Positions 20,287 through 30,871 of a DNA stretch of 64,000 nt are shown here, one piece after another. The DNA comes from Catonia carolina (lineage: Eukaryota; Arthropoda; Insecta; Hemiptera; Achilidae): the NCBI GenBank assembly GCA_035578175.1, contig JAQMRL010000003.1, positions 84,269,969 through 84,333,968 on the forward strand, given 5' to 3'. Numbering within the stretch: the first letter of the stretch is position 1; every line of letters begins with the position of its first letter. Under the pieces are notes generated by a model. It saw only the letters and a program-made list of their open reading frames with translations. It had not been told where the DNA came from and did no database searches. A program made the position numbers and the translations under genes.

Positions 20287-21057
20287 TGTAACAAGATCGA
20301 TAAAAGACGAGATTGGTCACGAAGGTTCCAGAATTCCATTCATAAAAATAATTAAGGCATAATAAAAATAAGCATACACAGTAGCAATAGTGAATGACAG
20401 TTTTACAATGATGACCATAAAGGTGTGTCTATTCACAAAAGTTGTAAAAACTACCGTGTAGTACGCCTATTATAAAAGTTCAGGTATTGTGTACAGCTAT
20501 TTTTATGAAGTTGTTTATGAGGTTGTTTACGTTTTCTATTTACAATAGTTGACTTGTTAACAAAGGGATTTTTCTAGCATTCATTAATAAAGAGTTATTT
20601 TTGTACTTGAGTAGATGTCACTACTTTGTTCTGGAACGATCTTTGTGAATGATTATAAAAGGAGACCCCCGAGCGCGGTCCAGTCAGTATTCGTGTGATC
20701 TTTGCCGTGCGATTATCGAGGTGCGAAAACAGATTACGCATCCGAGTAAGATTGTTATACTGCCTTTGTTGTGTGCGTATTGTGTAGTCTTTTTGTGAGA
20801 GTATTGTAAAGTTAATGTGAATTCAGTTTCTGTGTTTTGTATGTTGGGTAATCTATAAAAGTGATTGTAAGTTATTTATTGTTAATTATCTATTTTAAGT
20901 AAATTATTAAATCATTTATTGTATTTCTTAGTTATAATTAGTTTAATTATTTATTTTGTAATCTTTTAGTGTAATAAATCTTTGTAATTGTAAACTTTAG
21001 TGTATTAATTATTTAATAACCTAGATCCCGAAACGGACCTTAGCAATAAGTGTCACA
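20287..21057 (+). mobile_element. Solo LTR, likely Gypsy-type
   Basis: A 771-bp unit starting TGTAACAAGATCG and ending GTGTCACA, with a 4-bp flanking repeat ATAT on both sides (20283-20286 and 21058-21061; weak evidence in a TA-rich site). A TATA box (ATTATAAAAGG, about 20653) is followed about 25 bp later by a CAGTCAGT initiator, then a 5'-leader-like part and AATAAA-rich sequence (about 20973). There is no internal coding region or second LTR, so it is probably the product of LTR-LTR recombination. Two shorter relatives end at 18581 and 22701. Confidence 0.65.
20653..20690 (+). promoter_or_regulatory. LTR core promoter
   Basis: ATTATAAAAGGAG followed by GTCCAGTCAGTATTC, matching the TATA plus TCAGT initiator arrangement of arthropod LTR promoters. 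The solo LTR could still start transcription into the flanking DNA. Confidence 0.5.
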
Positions 21058-21090
21058 ATATATTATATATAATTTATACTTATTATACAT

Positions 21091-21330
21091 ATCTAGTCAG
21101 AATAATTTCCTCTGAGAGAAATGAATTTCATTATACAGTCAAACCCTGTGGTGAATGAACTGAAGATGTCATTTGCATAGTGGAAAGTAAATGTTTTTCA
21201 GAGGGCCTGGGATGCTGATAAGCATACTTTTTCACTCAGTGAGGAAGGCATTAGTAAACCACCTTACTCCTTGTTTTACTTGGTAAACCCTCTGAGGTTC
21301 AAACCAGCCTTTCGGTTGAAGACCTACACA
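21091..21330 (-). mobile_element. Rep-B, partial
   Basis: Holds the CTCTGAGAGAAATGAATTTC block through to CAGCCTTTCGGTTGA, that is the half bearing the palindromes. The other half is absent. Confidence 0.7.
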
Positions 21331-22136
21331 ACGCAGTATAATATTATAGGTACTATAATATAACCGTACATTTAATTAAAGACTTGGTTCAACTGAGTTT
21401 AAGTACTCAAAAATCGTACTACAATTTCACACAAATAACAAAACACAAAAGGCAAGCGTAAAAATTACAAATTACAGATAAAACCCCCAACATTATTTCT
21501 TGGATAATACCCAGATTACAGTTTTATTTGCGAAACAAATTATAATTACCCATAAAATAACTATTTCTCGGCGACATACGCAGCGAATAAATAAATATAT
21601 AATGCATAAAACTTCATTTAGGTATTCATATTCTAGAGGCTTTGCCGTGTCGCTGCGACCATGATTTCATTTAAGTAACCATTCGTTTCATGTCCACATA
21701 TTTATTGAATTTCATATCTTTCATTAACACTTTTAAGTTTTGATACCTCCACCTTCTACTTTCTCTCAAAATGAATGCATCTAGCCATCAAAAATATTAG
21801 AAATCAAATCGTTTTGTCTCGCAACATTCCGATAAATTGCTTCAATAGTTATTTATTTGATTATTTTTAATGAAAAATTATTCATAAAGGAGTCGTGTAA
21901 ACTGTAAAATACCTATATCATCAATCAAGTAATTTTTCAGTTTTTCAAATATAAATTCAAATAACGAGTAGCACAATTTAAAAAAATTACGTTAGGTCAG
22001 AGGAGAAAAAAGAAAGAAAAACAAAGAATTCTAAGTAATTAAAAACAAAGTAAATAATGCTTAACATCATAGACATTTCCTACAAAAATATTGTATTTTT
22101 TTTAAACTTAATACCTAATGTGTCCTTAATTAATGT
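21331..22136. other. No gene; source of a duplicated block
   Basis: AT-rich and unique except for 21912-21977, which is copied at 22281-22345, and 22030-22065, which is copied at 22871-22906. No coding signal. Confidence 0.45.
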
Positions 22137-22455
22137 CCTGTCGATGGAGTGTTAAATTATTTACCCTCGATCTCCTAGTTCCAGGACTATAAAAAATAGT
22201 TCTGTTTCTTATCACATGATCAGCCAATTATACGACTGAAGCATTTAAGAGCAGAAGAGGCAGAGAAGTAAAAGACAGTCCTATATCATCAATCAAGTAA
22301 TTTTTCAGTTTTTCAAATATAAATTCAAATACCGAGTAGCACAATAGAGGAGATATCATCAAAACATACCTAAACACACTTCAAAAAAATTCAGAGAAGA
22401 TATCTCCTCTGAAAGTAATGAATTTCATTATACAACCAGGTGGTGAATGCCAAGA
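22137..22455 (-). mobile_element. Rep-B with filler DNA inside
   Basis: Rep-B runs from CCTGTCGATGGAGTG to about 22280 (AAAGACAGTC), is broken by about 115 bp of foreign sequence, and resumes at about 22396 (TATCTCCTCTGAAAGTAATG). The second part decays after about 22455. Confidence 0.7.
22281..22395. repeat. Patchwork filler inside Rep-B
   Basis: First about 65 bp copy 21912-21977 almost exactly. Next, AGAGGAGATA (about 22346) is the inverse of TATCTCCTCT at the far junction. Then a stretch (ATCATCAAAACATACCTAAA) matches, inverted and with a 9-bp gap, sequence at about 23345-23385. This is the pattern left when a break is repaired with short templated copies. Confidence 0.6.
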
Positions 22456-22539
22456 TGGGTGAAAACTAGATCCCCTCCCAAAAAAATTCAGTAAAATTCA
22501 TAGTCTAAGTCTGGTAATCAATTGTAATTATTAATTTTG

Positions 22540-22701
22540 TAAATACATAACCGTTATAAGTTAAAAGAACGTTTCTTTATCATTTATTATATATTATTAT
22601 TATTATTATTATTATTATATTTATTTATTTTATCATTATTATTATTATTATATTATTTATTATACCAAGATCCCGAACGAACCTAGGCTAAGGCGTTACA
22701 T
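22540..22701 (+). repeat. LTR 3'-end fragment with (TTA)n
   Basis: Ends AAGATCCCGAACGAACCTAG...GGCGTTACA, a relative of the solo LTR end. An expanded (ATT)n/(TTA)n run lies at about 22590-22660 where the solo LTR has a T/A-rich stretch. Confidence 0.55.
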
Positions 22702-23471
22702 TTTTTATGTAGGATGATTTGAAGGTCACAGGTACGCAATCTCTTATTGTCAACTGCCAAAGCAAAAGGACTGTTCCAGATTTTACTGGGTGGGTCAAGG
22801 AAACAATGGAAAAACCAAAACAATACAGTCGTTTTAGAACTTATTAAAAACAATGTAATTGAATCCGATTCTAAGTAATTAAAAACAAAGTAAATAATTC
22901 TTAGCATGGTAGGATGAAAACTCTACATAAGCTTAATGTTTTCCAACTGAATACCATGTACAGGCAGTGTTTATATTCTAATATTACGTACATTACTGCA
23001 ATAAACAACAACTATTACAAAGATGGCGTTGACTAAACAAACTAAAATCATCACGTACAGTTCTGGTTAAGAACATTGAACAACTGCTGAATGTACAGTT
23101 ATGTATTTTGAAATTGAGAACAGGGTAGCTTATTTTCTTCTTCACAATTTCTTAGAACAGATATTTTCTCTTCTTTTATTATGTGCGTGTATAACAGAGT
23201 GCAGGAGTTTTGTGGGTGCGTGTGTGTATGTTTATGGCCTTAATGGTTTCCAGAAGGCAGTTTGTTTCCCTCTTTTTCTTTTCTGTCCATCCAGTACAGT
23301 ACAGTAGTAAACTTACATCCTTAAAAACAGATTTTGTAGATCCAAAATAGTGTTTAGGTATGTTATGTTATATTTTGATGATAACTTAAACACAAGTTTT
23401 ATTTCCAGTTTCATACGTCAAGGGCAATGCCAACCGTTGTCAGAAATTTCATTACTTACAAAAATATTGTA
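22702..23471. other. No recognised gene
   Basis: Contains short duplicates shared with 22030-22090 (TAATTAAAAACAAAGTAAAT near 22876, and ACAAAAATATTGTATTTTT near 23458). A 68-codon plus-strand frame at 23101-23307 has no recognisable motif. Confidence 0.4.
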
Positions 23472-24056
23472 TTTTTACTTTCTCTTGCCTATATAAATAT
23501 ATAAGAAGGAAAGTATTGTTTTCATGTCGATTTTTCGAAATTGAGTTTTCACCGGATCTACACGTTTTCAGACCCCTTCGAACCCAAAAAACATGTTTTT
23601 AGCGATTGGTCTGTATGGGTGTGAACAGAATATCTCAAGAACGGAACATCGTACAAACTTGAAACTTGAAATTTTTAAGTTAAATACTACTACCGGACCC
23701 GACACGAACATTTTCATCAAAATCGGTCAACCAGAAGTAGTAGTTTATTCGTGTTATTTTAGACTTTTTGCGATTTTCTCAAAAACCGCGTCTACGATTT
23801 TTTTTAAATCGCCTTATTTATTACATTTTTTATCCTCTACAAGATAGGGTAGGCGCTATGCCTGCTGAAATTCTTGGAGAGGTTGTTTCCTCGTAAGAAA
23901 ATTGTTTTTTTAAGATTTCGGCTTTAATATGCATTTTAGCGCAAAAATGTATATAATAAAAGTTGTAGAGAATTGAAAATCCTACAACTTGTAATTCTAA
24001 CATTTTTTTGAATAACGCTTAGTTTAGCGGTAATTAGCGATTTTCTGTTTTTTTTT
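23472..24056 (+). mobile_element. HINE-A, 3'-truncated
   Basis: First 585 bp of the family, without a TG microsatellite (only TGTATGGGTGTG at about 23611). It stops within the GCGGTAATTAGCGATTTTCT block, where a SINE-F follows; the remaining 3' part does not reappear beyond the SINE. Confidence 0.8.
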
Positions 24057-24059
24057 TAG

Positions 24060-24187
24060 TAAGAATTGAACTCAAAAGGCAGATTTAAATGAGTGTAATA
24101 ATTTTCCAGATCTCCGGCAGCGAATCGAACCGGTACCTTCCGCTTTCCAGCATAACATGCTAACCACAAGGCCACAGAAGCGGTCAA
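24060..24187 (-). mobile_element. SINE-F
   Basis: The minus-strand head GACCGCTTCTGTGGCCTTGT is at 24184, and the B-box GGTTCGATTCG at about 24125. The anticodon-like part has diverged (AGCATGTTATGCTGG). Confidence 0.75.
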
Positions 24188-24750
24188 ATTTTTTCATTAG
24201 TTCTATGACTTCTATTGATTTTATTGTGATAGTAAATACTCGCAGATAATACTTACTTAGTCTTTTAAAAAAACAGAAATAAACATAAATATTGCATGTC
24301 ATCCCTCATTATAAATCACTCGAAAAAGGAAAAATTTTCACCGATACAAATTTTTGTTAGGGATCTTGTTAGACTTCAGTACTTAAAGATAAATGTTCTA
24401 CAGAGTAAAACGTCGTAGATTGATTCCCAACTAAATCAGGTGGTAGCCTGATGATTTTACCATACAAAAAAATTCTCCAAGCTCAAACTATTAGCTCACA
24501 ATCTTAATAGTTCCCATGGCTACAAACTAACAATAAGGAAGAATATTTCTCCCGCCCAATATTTTGTTAAGAACAGAATTTTTTAAGTTGCATTTATTCT
24601 CTTCCAGTAGTTAAAATGATCAATATTTATATAGATCTTCATGAAGAACAACCCCTCTGAAAATGGAAAATAGATTTTTACTTGAGTTAAAAAAATTGTT
24701 CGAAATTTTACGAAACGATAATACAACCCCAAATAATTCCTAATTTTATC
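24188..24750. other. No recognised feature
   Basis: Unique AT-rich sequence without terminal repeats or coding signal. Confidence 0.4.
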
Positions 24751-24754
24751 TTAA

Positions 24755-25415
24755 CCCTTTCTAACTCAGTGTGGCATAGAAGTCACATTTGAGTGAAATA
24801 ACAGACATTAAAATTTTAATTGTTAGCGACTACTTTGGATTAAAGAGTGCTAGATGTGAAGTGTAATAATTTTCTGTACCCTAGCCAGGAGTCGAACCTG
24901 AGACCTCCGCTTTGCAGTGTAAGATGCTGACCACTACGCCACAGAGGCGACCATTAGTTTCTTTTTACAGTTAATTTCAGTTTTAAATATTCGTGTTCAT
25001 TTACTAAAATAAAGTAGCATTTTTTCGAGTATGTTTTATGTTTGTATATAAAATATACATACAAGTATATTTTTTAGACTGTAAATAGTGATTTTATCCA
25101 TTTTACCAGGATTTTTTAATTGTAAATTTTTTTTAAGTCTTAAATGCTTTGATACTAAAATCACATTTAGTTTTTTTTCTACAAATCAAAGTCAAGCGAA
25201 TATTGTTTAGGAAGCCAGAACATGATTTTAGTTATTCATATTGTTGGGAGCTTTGATATCAAGTCCCAATGTGACATATGTGTCACACTTTTTTGTCAGG
25301 CCATCAAAAAGGCCGAGGGTCTAAAAGTGATTTAATTTCACTTAAATGTTAGTAAAATGTATGAAACAATGTACACGTATTTAAAAAATAGTTAAAAAAT
25401 TTGGAATTGAAAGGG
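24755..25415. mobile_element. TTAA element (piggyBac-like MITE) 1
   Basis: Flanked by TTAA at 24751-24754 and 25416-25419. Its ends are inverted: CCCTTTCTAACTC at the left and CCCTTTCAATTCC on the opposite strand at the right, the CCCTTT start being common in piggyBac-type elements. It has no transposase. A SINE-F sits inside. The palindrome GTGACATATGTGTCAC lies at about 25272. Confidence 0.65.
24825..24957 (-). mobile_element. SINE-F nested in TTAA element 1
   Basis: Head on the minus strand CGCCTCTGTGGCGTAGTGG at 24954, B-box GGTTCGACTCC at about 24889. The anticodon-loop equivalent differs from that of the copy at 54362. Confidence 0.75.
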
Positions 25416-25823
25416 TTAACCGTTATAAAGTACAAATACACAAAATCCAACGGAAGCTGAGGAAAAAATAAAAGGATTATTACATGCATACGGACCTAAA
25501 AATAGAAAGAAGATTTAATAAAAACATTCTTCACCTAACTGCTATGAAGGTGTTGATTGTTTCAATAACATATTAAAATACATAAGAAGCAGTGTTACAT
25601 GGAGAACGGTGTGAAACAAAAAAGTGACAAAACGGAAGTGGTTAAAAATCTCATCCATAACATCCGTTAGTTATCTACGCTATTCAAATACGGTACCGTG
25701 ACATAACTATAATAGTTAGGCAAACTTGGATAACTATTTCTTAACAAAAATAATTACCATAAGAGTTAGTTACGATGAGTAACAGACATACAAGACGAAT
25801 CCATTGAAAATAAGAAGAAATAT

Positions 25824-26145
25824 AAAAATCTGGTGTGAAACACTCATACAACTTTCTCTTGCCAATGCAAATAATAATATAGCCTAACATTCGGAATAAA
25901 CAAAAACACTAACCTCAATAAACATTACCTAATATTAATCATGAGTGAAAGACGCAAAATGAATCAACCTCAGTTTGGCTTAAAATATGGAAAATCACTC
26001 ACGCTCTACAGAGAAAAAAGCTCTAAATAACAGTTGTAGATCTTTTCATTTCCTATAAATATGATTATACTTTTTTGTCGTAAAATGCATAATAAGGCTG
26101 AAATCTTTAAAAAATCGATTTTTTTACAAGATTTCGAGAGAAAAA
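25824..26145 (-). mobile_element. HINE-A, 3' part only
   Basis: Begins with the outer hairpin (TCTGGTGTGAAACACTCATA) and GGCAAGAG complement, and stops in the CACGAAAACGTG hairpin region. The 5' two-thirds are missing. Confidence 0.75.
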
Positions 26146-26387
26146 ACCAGTGTTCGTTCATGTATGGCAGTTAGTTGGTTACAATACTAAATCTCTGCCT
26201 CTACCATAATTACTTAACTTATCAAATAATCTTTCTACCAGTTAATTAACTAGGATAACCCGGATTCCCATATTAATATACTCGGCGATATTAAGGGGAG
26301 CACTTTACCTGGAAAATCGAAAAAATCGATTTTTCTAATTTTGGCGCCATTGCCTTCTGTATCATTTTCTGTGCAATTACATATAAA

Positions 26388-26712
26388 ACGCACCGGGTTG
26401 GTCTAGAGGTAAAGTCGTCGCCATAATCAGCTGTTTAACAGCTAATTTTCGGAGACGAAGATTCCGTGTTCAAATCCTAGTAAAGGTAGTTACTTTTATA
26501 CGAATTTGAATACTAGAGACAGTGGTTACCGGTGTACTTTGATGGTTGGGGTTTAATTAACCATACTCTCTCAGGAATGGTCGGCCTGGGTCTGTACAAG
26601 ACTACACCTCATTTACACGTCATACACATCATCCTCATCTCATTGGGTCATGGGGTTGCTTATTGTTCTAAATTGAACAGATTGCAAAGTACACAAATTA
26701 GGAATAAAAAAA
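26388..26712 (+). mobile_element. SINE-D, full-length
   Basis: CACCGGGTTGGTCTAGAGG head with A-box, palindrome CAGCTGTTTAACAGCT, B-box TGTTCAAATCC (26467-26477), body and A-rich tail (AATAAAAAAAATAAAAAAAA). The target word AATTACATA appears on both sides (about 26374 and 26721), giving a TSD of at least 9 bp. Confidence 0.85.
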
Positions 26713-26758
26713 ATAAAAAAAATTACATAACTTATAAAAATTATAATTGTACGATAGA

Positions 26759-27253
26759 GCCTACGGGCCAGCCCAGTCAGTCAGCTGGTAGTAAGTCGCT
26801 ATTATTTGTTAAGTAACATCGGTTGGGCAAGCGACTTTGTATGGTGACCAGCTGACAGCCATCCGTGAACAAACTCTACTGGTGGGGGTCCCTGTTCAAA
26901 CTCATGCCTAATTCAAGTCAAATAATACAGCAAAGCAGCCATCAAATTGGGTAGTTGTCAATAATGTACAGTTCCCGATAACAAAAAAAAGCTAAAAAAA
27001 AAAATTTTAGGCCTTCGGGCCAGCCCAGTCAGTCAGCTGGTAGTAAGTCGCTATTATTTGTTAAGTAACACCGGTTGGGCAAGCGAATTTTGGTATGGTG
27101 ACCAGCTGACAGCCATCCATGAACAAACTCTGCTGGGGGTCCCTGTTCAAACTCATGCCTAATTCACGTCAAAAATACAGCAAAAAGCAGCGATAAATTG
27201 GGTAGTTGTCAAAAATGTACAGTTCCAGATAACAATTAAAAGCTAAAAAAAAC
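26759..27253 (+). mobile_element. SINE-H tandem dimer with TSD
   Basis: Two head-to-tail copies of about 245 bp (26759-27003 and about 27008-27253), each GGGCCAGCCCAGTCAGTCAG to GTTGTCAA.AATGTACAG, joined by an A-rich linker. The pair as a whole is flanked by TGTACGATAGA (26748-26758 and 27254-27264), so it was inserted as a dimer in one event. GGTCCCTGTTCAAACTC holds a B-box-like motif. A single reverse copy lies at 37930. Confidence 0.8.
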
Positions 27254-27909
27254 TGTACGATAGAAATTACGGAAGCTATGCAAATTTTTGTTAAGTAATG
27301 TTTTCACCAGAATTTCTTTTAATTGAGTTAATCTGTGGAAACAATTAAGAGTTGCGATATTCAAAGAACACAGAAAGCTGATAAGGCAATGGAAAGTGTG
27401 TCAAAAGAAAGAAGCAAGACAAGAGAAAAAAAAGAGGAAATTATTTGAGGAAAAAGAACAGTCTGGTGAGGATCAATATTATGGTGCAAGCCGATTTTAG
27501 GGTAAGTAAAACTTAACAGCTCATTTCCCGCAAATTCACTTTTTTCCATAAAGGTACAGTTTTCTCAAAAACTATTTGACTTTGAAGGTTGAAATTTTTT
27601 AACATGTTTTCCAGTATAATTGTGACATATGGTACTAGAATCATTGCAGTATTATTACTAAATTCGAAATAAAATAAAACAAATCTACAAAATCATTTAA
27701 ATTAATTTTGCATTTATCAAAAAACATTCTCGAAATGATATCGCTAGCTCTATATTAATAATTCTAGTACCAGAGTTAAAAAAGATGTCATAGAAAAGGC
27801 ACAAAAAAATTAAAGTCCTAACTCTTAACGGTTTCTTAGAAACGTGTAGCCTACCTAAACAGAGGACAATTTAACACGGGTTAGATAGAAGGTATAGTGC
27901 TCCCCTTAA

Positions 27910-29084
27910 ACGAGATTTCCACTTCAATTTAGAAGATCTACTGAATTTTTATGATTGATATGAAATTCCCCCAAAAAAATTCACAATTATTAGTTGATGT
28001 TTTAAAATTAATCTACAATGTTTCGGTAACTTAAATTATTCTGTTAATAAAAATCAGAGAGAATGTGTTAATTTTCCTTGTATTAAATTTGTAGAAGTCT
28101 TTGGTTTGATGAATAACAGATACAGCCAATTTAATTCCAGTTACATATATAATCAAAGAAATAGTATATAAATCTACTAACACTAACTTAAAATATTGTA
28201 CTTGTATTAGTGTGTTACTTAGATGTAAGAACTTAAGACTTGTATGTACTCGTGAAAGAATAACAAAAACATAATATTGTGTATCTTAAAGGGTTCTAAT
28301 CAAATAGCGTGTGTTATTTTTTGCTGCCATTTTCTTGACTGACAATGTGCAGCTGACGTTGAAGGATTTGTTTGTGTGTGTAATATTTACTCGTGTATTT
28401 TTATCTTAGTGTTAGTATGTATATGGAGTTGAACAGAAACGAACCGAAGTTTTTTAAAAGCTATTTCAGGATCGTATACAACTAACACATACACACGTCT
28501 AATTTTCTGTACGAACATTCACCCGAAGTTTCTATCGTGATTAGTTATTTAACTGATACGTAATTTCCAATTTAAATGTAATTAGATTAAGAATAAAAAG
28601 CAAATTTATACAAGGGCTAAGAATCACTGGAAGAATACTACATGTACGGATACATGGTAAGAATTAGTCCATAGAGATTAAACATATAGATTTTCGATAG
28701 TATTTCCAAATGTAGAGGATTAAGAAGCTAGGTGTCCAAACAACAGGAAGAGAATGAAAAATATTACATTTTGGAATCAAGATTCCTGAGACAGAGAATC
28801 ATTCGGAAAGAAAGTTTGAAATTTGAAAGAGATCCCACCTTGGACAAAGAGATAATTAAACCAAAATTCTCAGATGAAGAATGAGCAAAAAGATCAACTC
28901 GAATGAAAGAATATTTGGGCACAGAGAAAAGCGGGAGAATTTCTCAGAAGTAATTTTTAATTCATTTCTTGCTCATTTGTGGTTCATTCTCATAAAAAAG
29001 TACGAATATGAGTTTAGAAATAAGTTTTGTAATGCATCCATGGTTAGCAAGCTAGAATACAAAGCGGAAGAGACCAGTTTCGAT
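27910..29084. other. No recognised feature
   Basis: Unique AT-rich sequence. The part at 28620-28960 is less AT-biased and purine-rich, but shows no frame or motif that I recognise. Confidence 0.4.
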
Positions 29085-29240
29085 TCCCAGTTCTTCTTAT
29101 TCTTGGCGGGCTTATACGGTCGGATGTAAGCGATCATTATAGATATATTGACCTTCTTGGTTGCCATCCAAAACAATTTCGCGGAGCTCTTATCAAACCA
29201 GGCCCTCAAATTGGCGAGCCAGGAAATTCTTTTTCTGTCA
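29085..29240 (-). pseudogene. LINE 3' end fragment
   Basis: The minus strand reads KRISWLANLRAWFDKSSAKL and then a tail equivalent to SATNKVIIARMIANVRNGQAP of the LINE at 57130, followed by GAAGAAGAA-like sequence (TTCTTCTTATTCTTG on the plus strand). Only the last 50 codons remain. Confidence 0.6.
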
Positions 29241-29569
29241 GGGTTCCTTTATCCATCTATTTTCCCTTAAAGAATGCGTTGTAACAGTACATATTTCTAA
29301 TAGCTTGAACTTCTTTCGTATGAAAACAGACTTAGATAGCTCGTAATTCAAGATAGCAAGCCTTGCATAGCTATATCGCCGTCGGCAGGGATCTGATCGA
29401 AACGTAAAAAAGTATTAAACAATTGCAACTCAATTCCTGTTCCTTTGCTCACCAGGAATCTCGACAATAGAATTTGGGCCACACAGCTGCTATGCTGAAG
29501 AACAGCTTTAATGCAATCACAAAACAGAATATTGTCTCAGTGCATATGTTTAATCTTCCTTTTATTTTT
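29241..29569. other. No recognised feature
   Basis: Short unique stretch between a LINE end and a SINE, with no coding signal. Confidence 0.4.
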
Positions 29570-29757
29570 TTTTTTAACGTTGCATCAACTGCAACGGTCA
29601 TTAGCGACGACGTTGGGGTGTAACTATTAACAATGGAGAATGAAATGATTTATTTTGTAACGTATGGAAATATGCCGTGCCTGAGTGGGATTCGAACCAA
29701 CGACCGCATGATGAGAGGCGAGCACGTTACCAACTACGCCAATGCGGCCGGCATCTT
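29570..29757 (-). mobile_element. SINE-G
   Basis: Minus-strand head GCCGGCCGCATTGGCGTAGT at 29756, B-box TTGGTTCGAATCCC at about 29690-29703. The tail differs from other copies: it carries ATTAGCGACGACGTTGGGG where they have the GTCGGACGTTAAAC ending. Confidence 0.75.
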
Positions 29758-29895
29758 TAGAACATACTTCTTCATTATGTCTGTCAGCACTTCTTCATTG
29801 AGTGTCTTTAAGAAGGGAAAATTAACAAAAGGCGACCACATAATTCGACTTGGGCTAAAGAGAATGCCCGTAATAGATATCAAAAGAATTATTGA

Positions 29896-30041
29896 TTTTT
29901 ACTTTCTCTTGCCTATATGAATATATAGGAAGGAAAGTATTGTTTTCATGTCGATTTTTCGAAATCGAGTTTTCACCGGATCTATACGTTTTCAGACCCC
30001 CTGAACCCAAAAAACTTGTTTTTAGCGATAGGTCTGTGTGT

Positions 30042-30082
<41 letters not shown>

Positions 30083-30871
30083 TGAACAGAATATCTCAAG
30101 AACGGAACATCGTACGAACTTGAAACTTGAAACTTAAGTTACATATCACTACCGGACCCGACACGAACATTTTCATCAAAATCGGTCAACCGGAAGTAGT
30201 AGTTTATTCGTATAATTTTTCACTTTTTGCGATTTTCTCAAAAACTAGTCCTACGATTTTTTTTAAAATCGCCTGGTTTACTACATTTTTTATGCTCTAC
30301 AATATAGGGTAGGCGCCATGTTTGCTGAAATTCTGCTTGAGGCTGTTTTTACGTAAAAACATTTTCTTTTTAAGATTGCGGCTTTAATATGCATTTTAGC
30401 GCAAAACGTTATATAATAAAAGTTGTAGAGAATGTAAAATTCTACAACTTTTATTTCAAACATTTCTTTGTATAACGCTTAGTTTAGCGGTAATTTGCGA
30501 TTTTCTGTTTTTTTTTCTCACGAAAACGTGAGAAAAATCGATTTTTTTAACATTTCGGTCTTAGTATGCATTTTACGACAAAAGTGTATATAATGAAATA
30601 TATAAAAAATTAAAAGATCTACAACTTTTATTAAGAGCATTTTTCTCTACAGAGCCTAGTTTAGCGTGAAAGCGTGATTTTCCGTATTTTTAAGCCAAAC
30701 TGAGTTCGATTGTCATTTTGCGTCATTCACTCATGATTAAAATAAGGTTATGTTTTTGAGGTTAGTTTTTGTTTATTTCTAATATTTTATTAATAATGTT
30801 AGGTTTATTATTAATTATTTGCATTGGCAAGAGAAAGTTGTGTGAGTGTTTCACACCAGATTTTTTTTTTT
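29896..30871 (+). mobile_element. HINE-A, best full-length copy (family description)
   Basis: About 970 bp, no transposase. In order: start TTTTTACTTTCTCTTGCC; hairpin CGATTTTTCGAAATCG; a (TG)n microsatellite at 30034-30075; a conserved stretch with CATCAAAATCGGTCAACCGG; the hairpin AAAGTTGTAGAG...CTACAACTTT (30420-30455); hairpin CTCACGAAAACGTGAG; then GGCAAGAGAAAGT, a terminal hairpin GTGTGAGTGTTTCACAC and CAGATTTTT. ACTTTCTCTTGCC and GGCAAGAGAAAGT are 13-bp subterminal inverted repeats. Subterminal inverted repeats, a 3' hairpin, a microsatellite and T-rich flanks are the traits described for Helentron-associated elements (HINEs, such as DINE-1). The Helentron assignment is inference. Confidence 0.75.

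Larger units (their letters stand above)
26295..27905. mobile_element. TTAA element 2, host to two SINE insertions
   Basis: TTAA at 26291-26294 and 27906-27909. Ends are GGGGAGCACTTTACCTGG at the left and, on the other strand at the right, GGGGAGCACTATACCTTC. After removing the nested SINE-D and SINE-H dimer with their duplications, about 780 bp remain, near the size of TTAA element 6 at 49238. No transposase; the 62-codon minus-strand frame at 27361-27549 has no motif. Confidence 0.75.

Noticed and set aside
30034..30075. CRISPR array or regulatory tandem array
   Set aside because: It is a simple TG microsatellite within HINE-A. No regularly spaced repeats of CRISPR type exist in the window.
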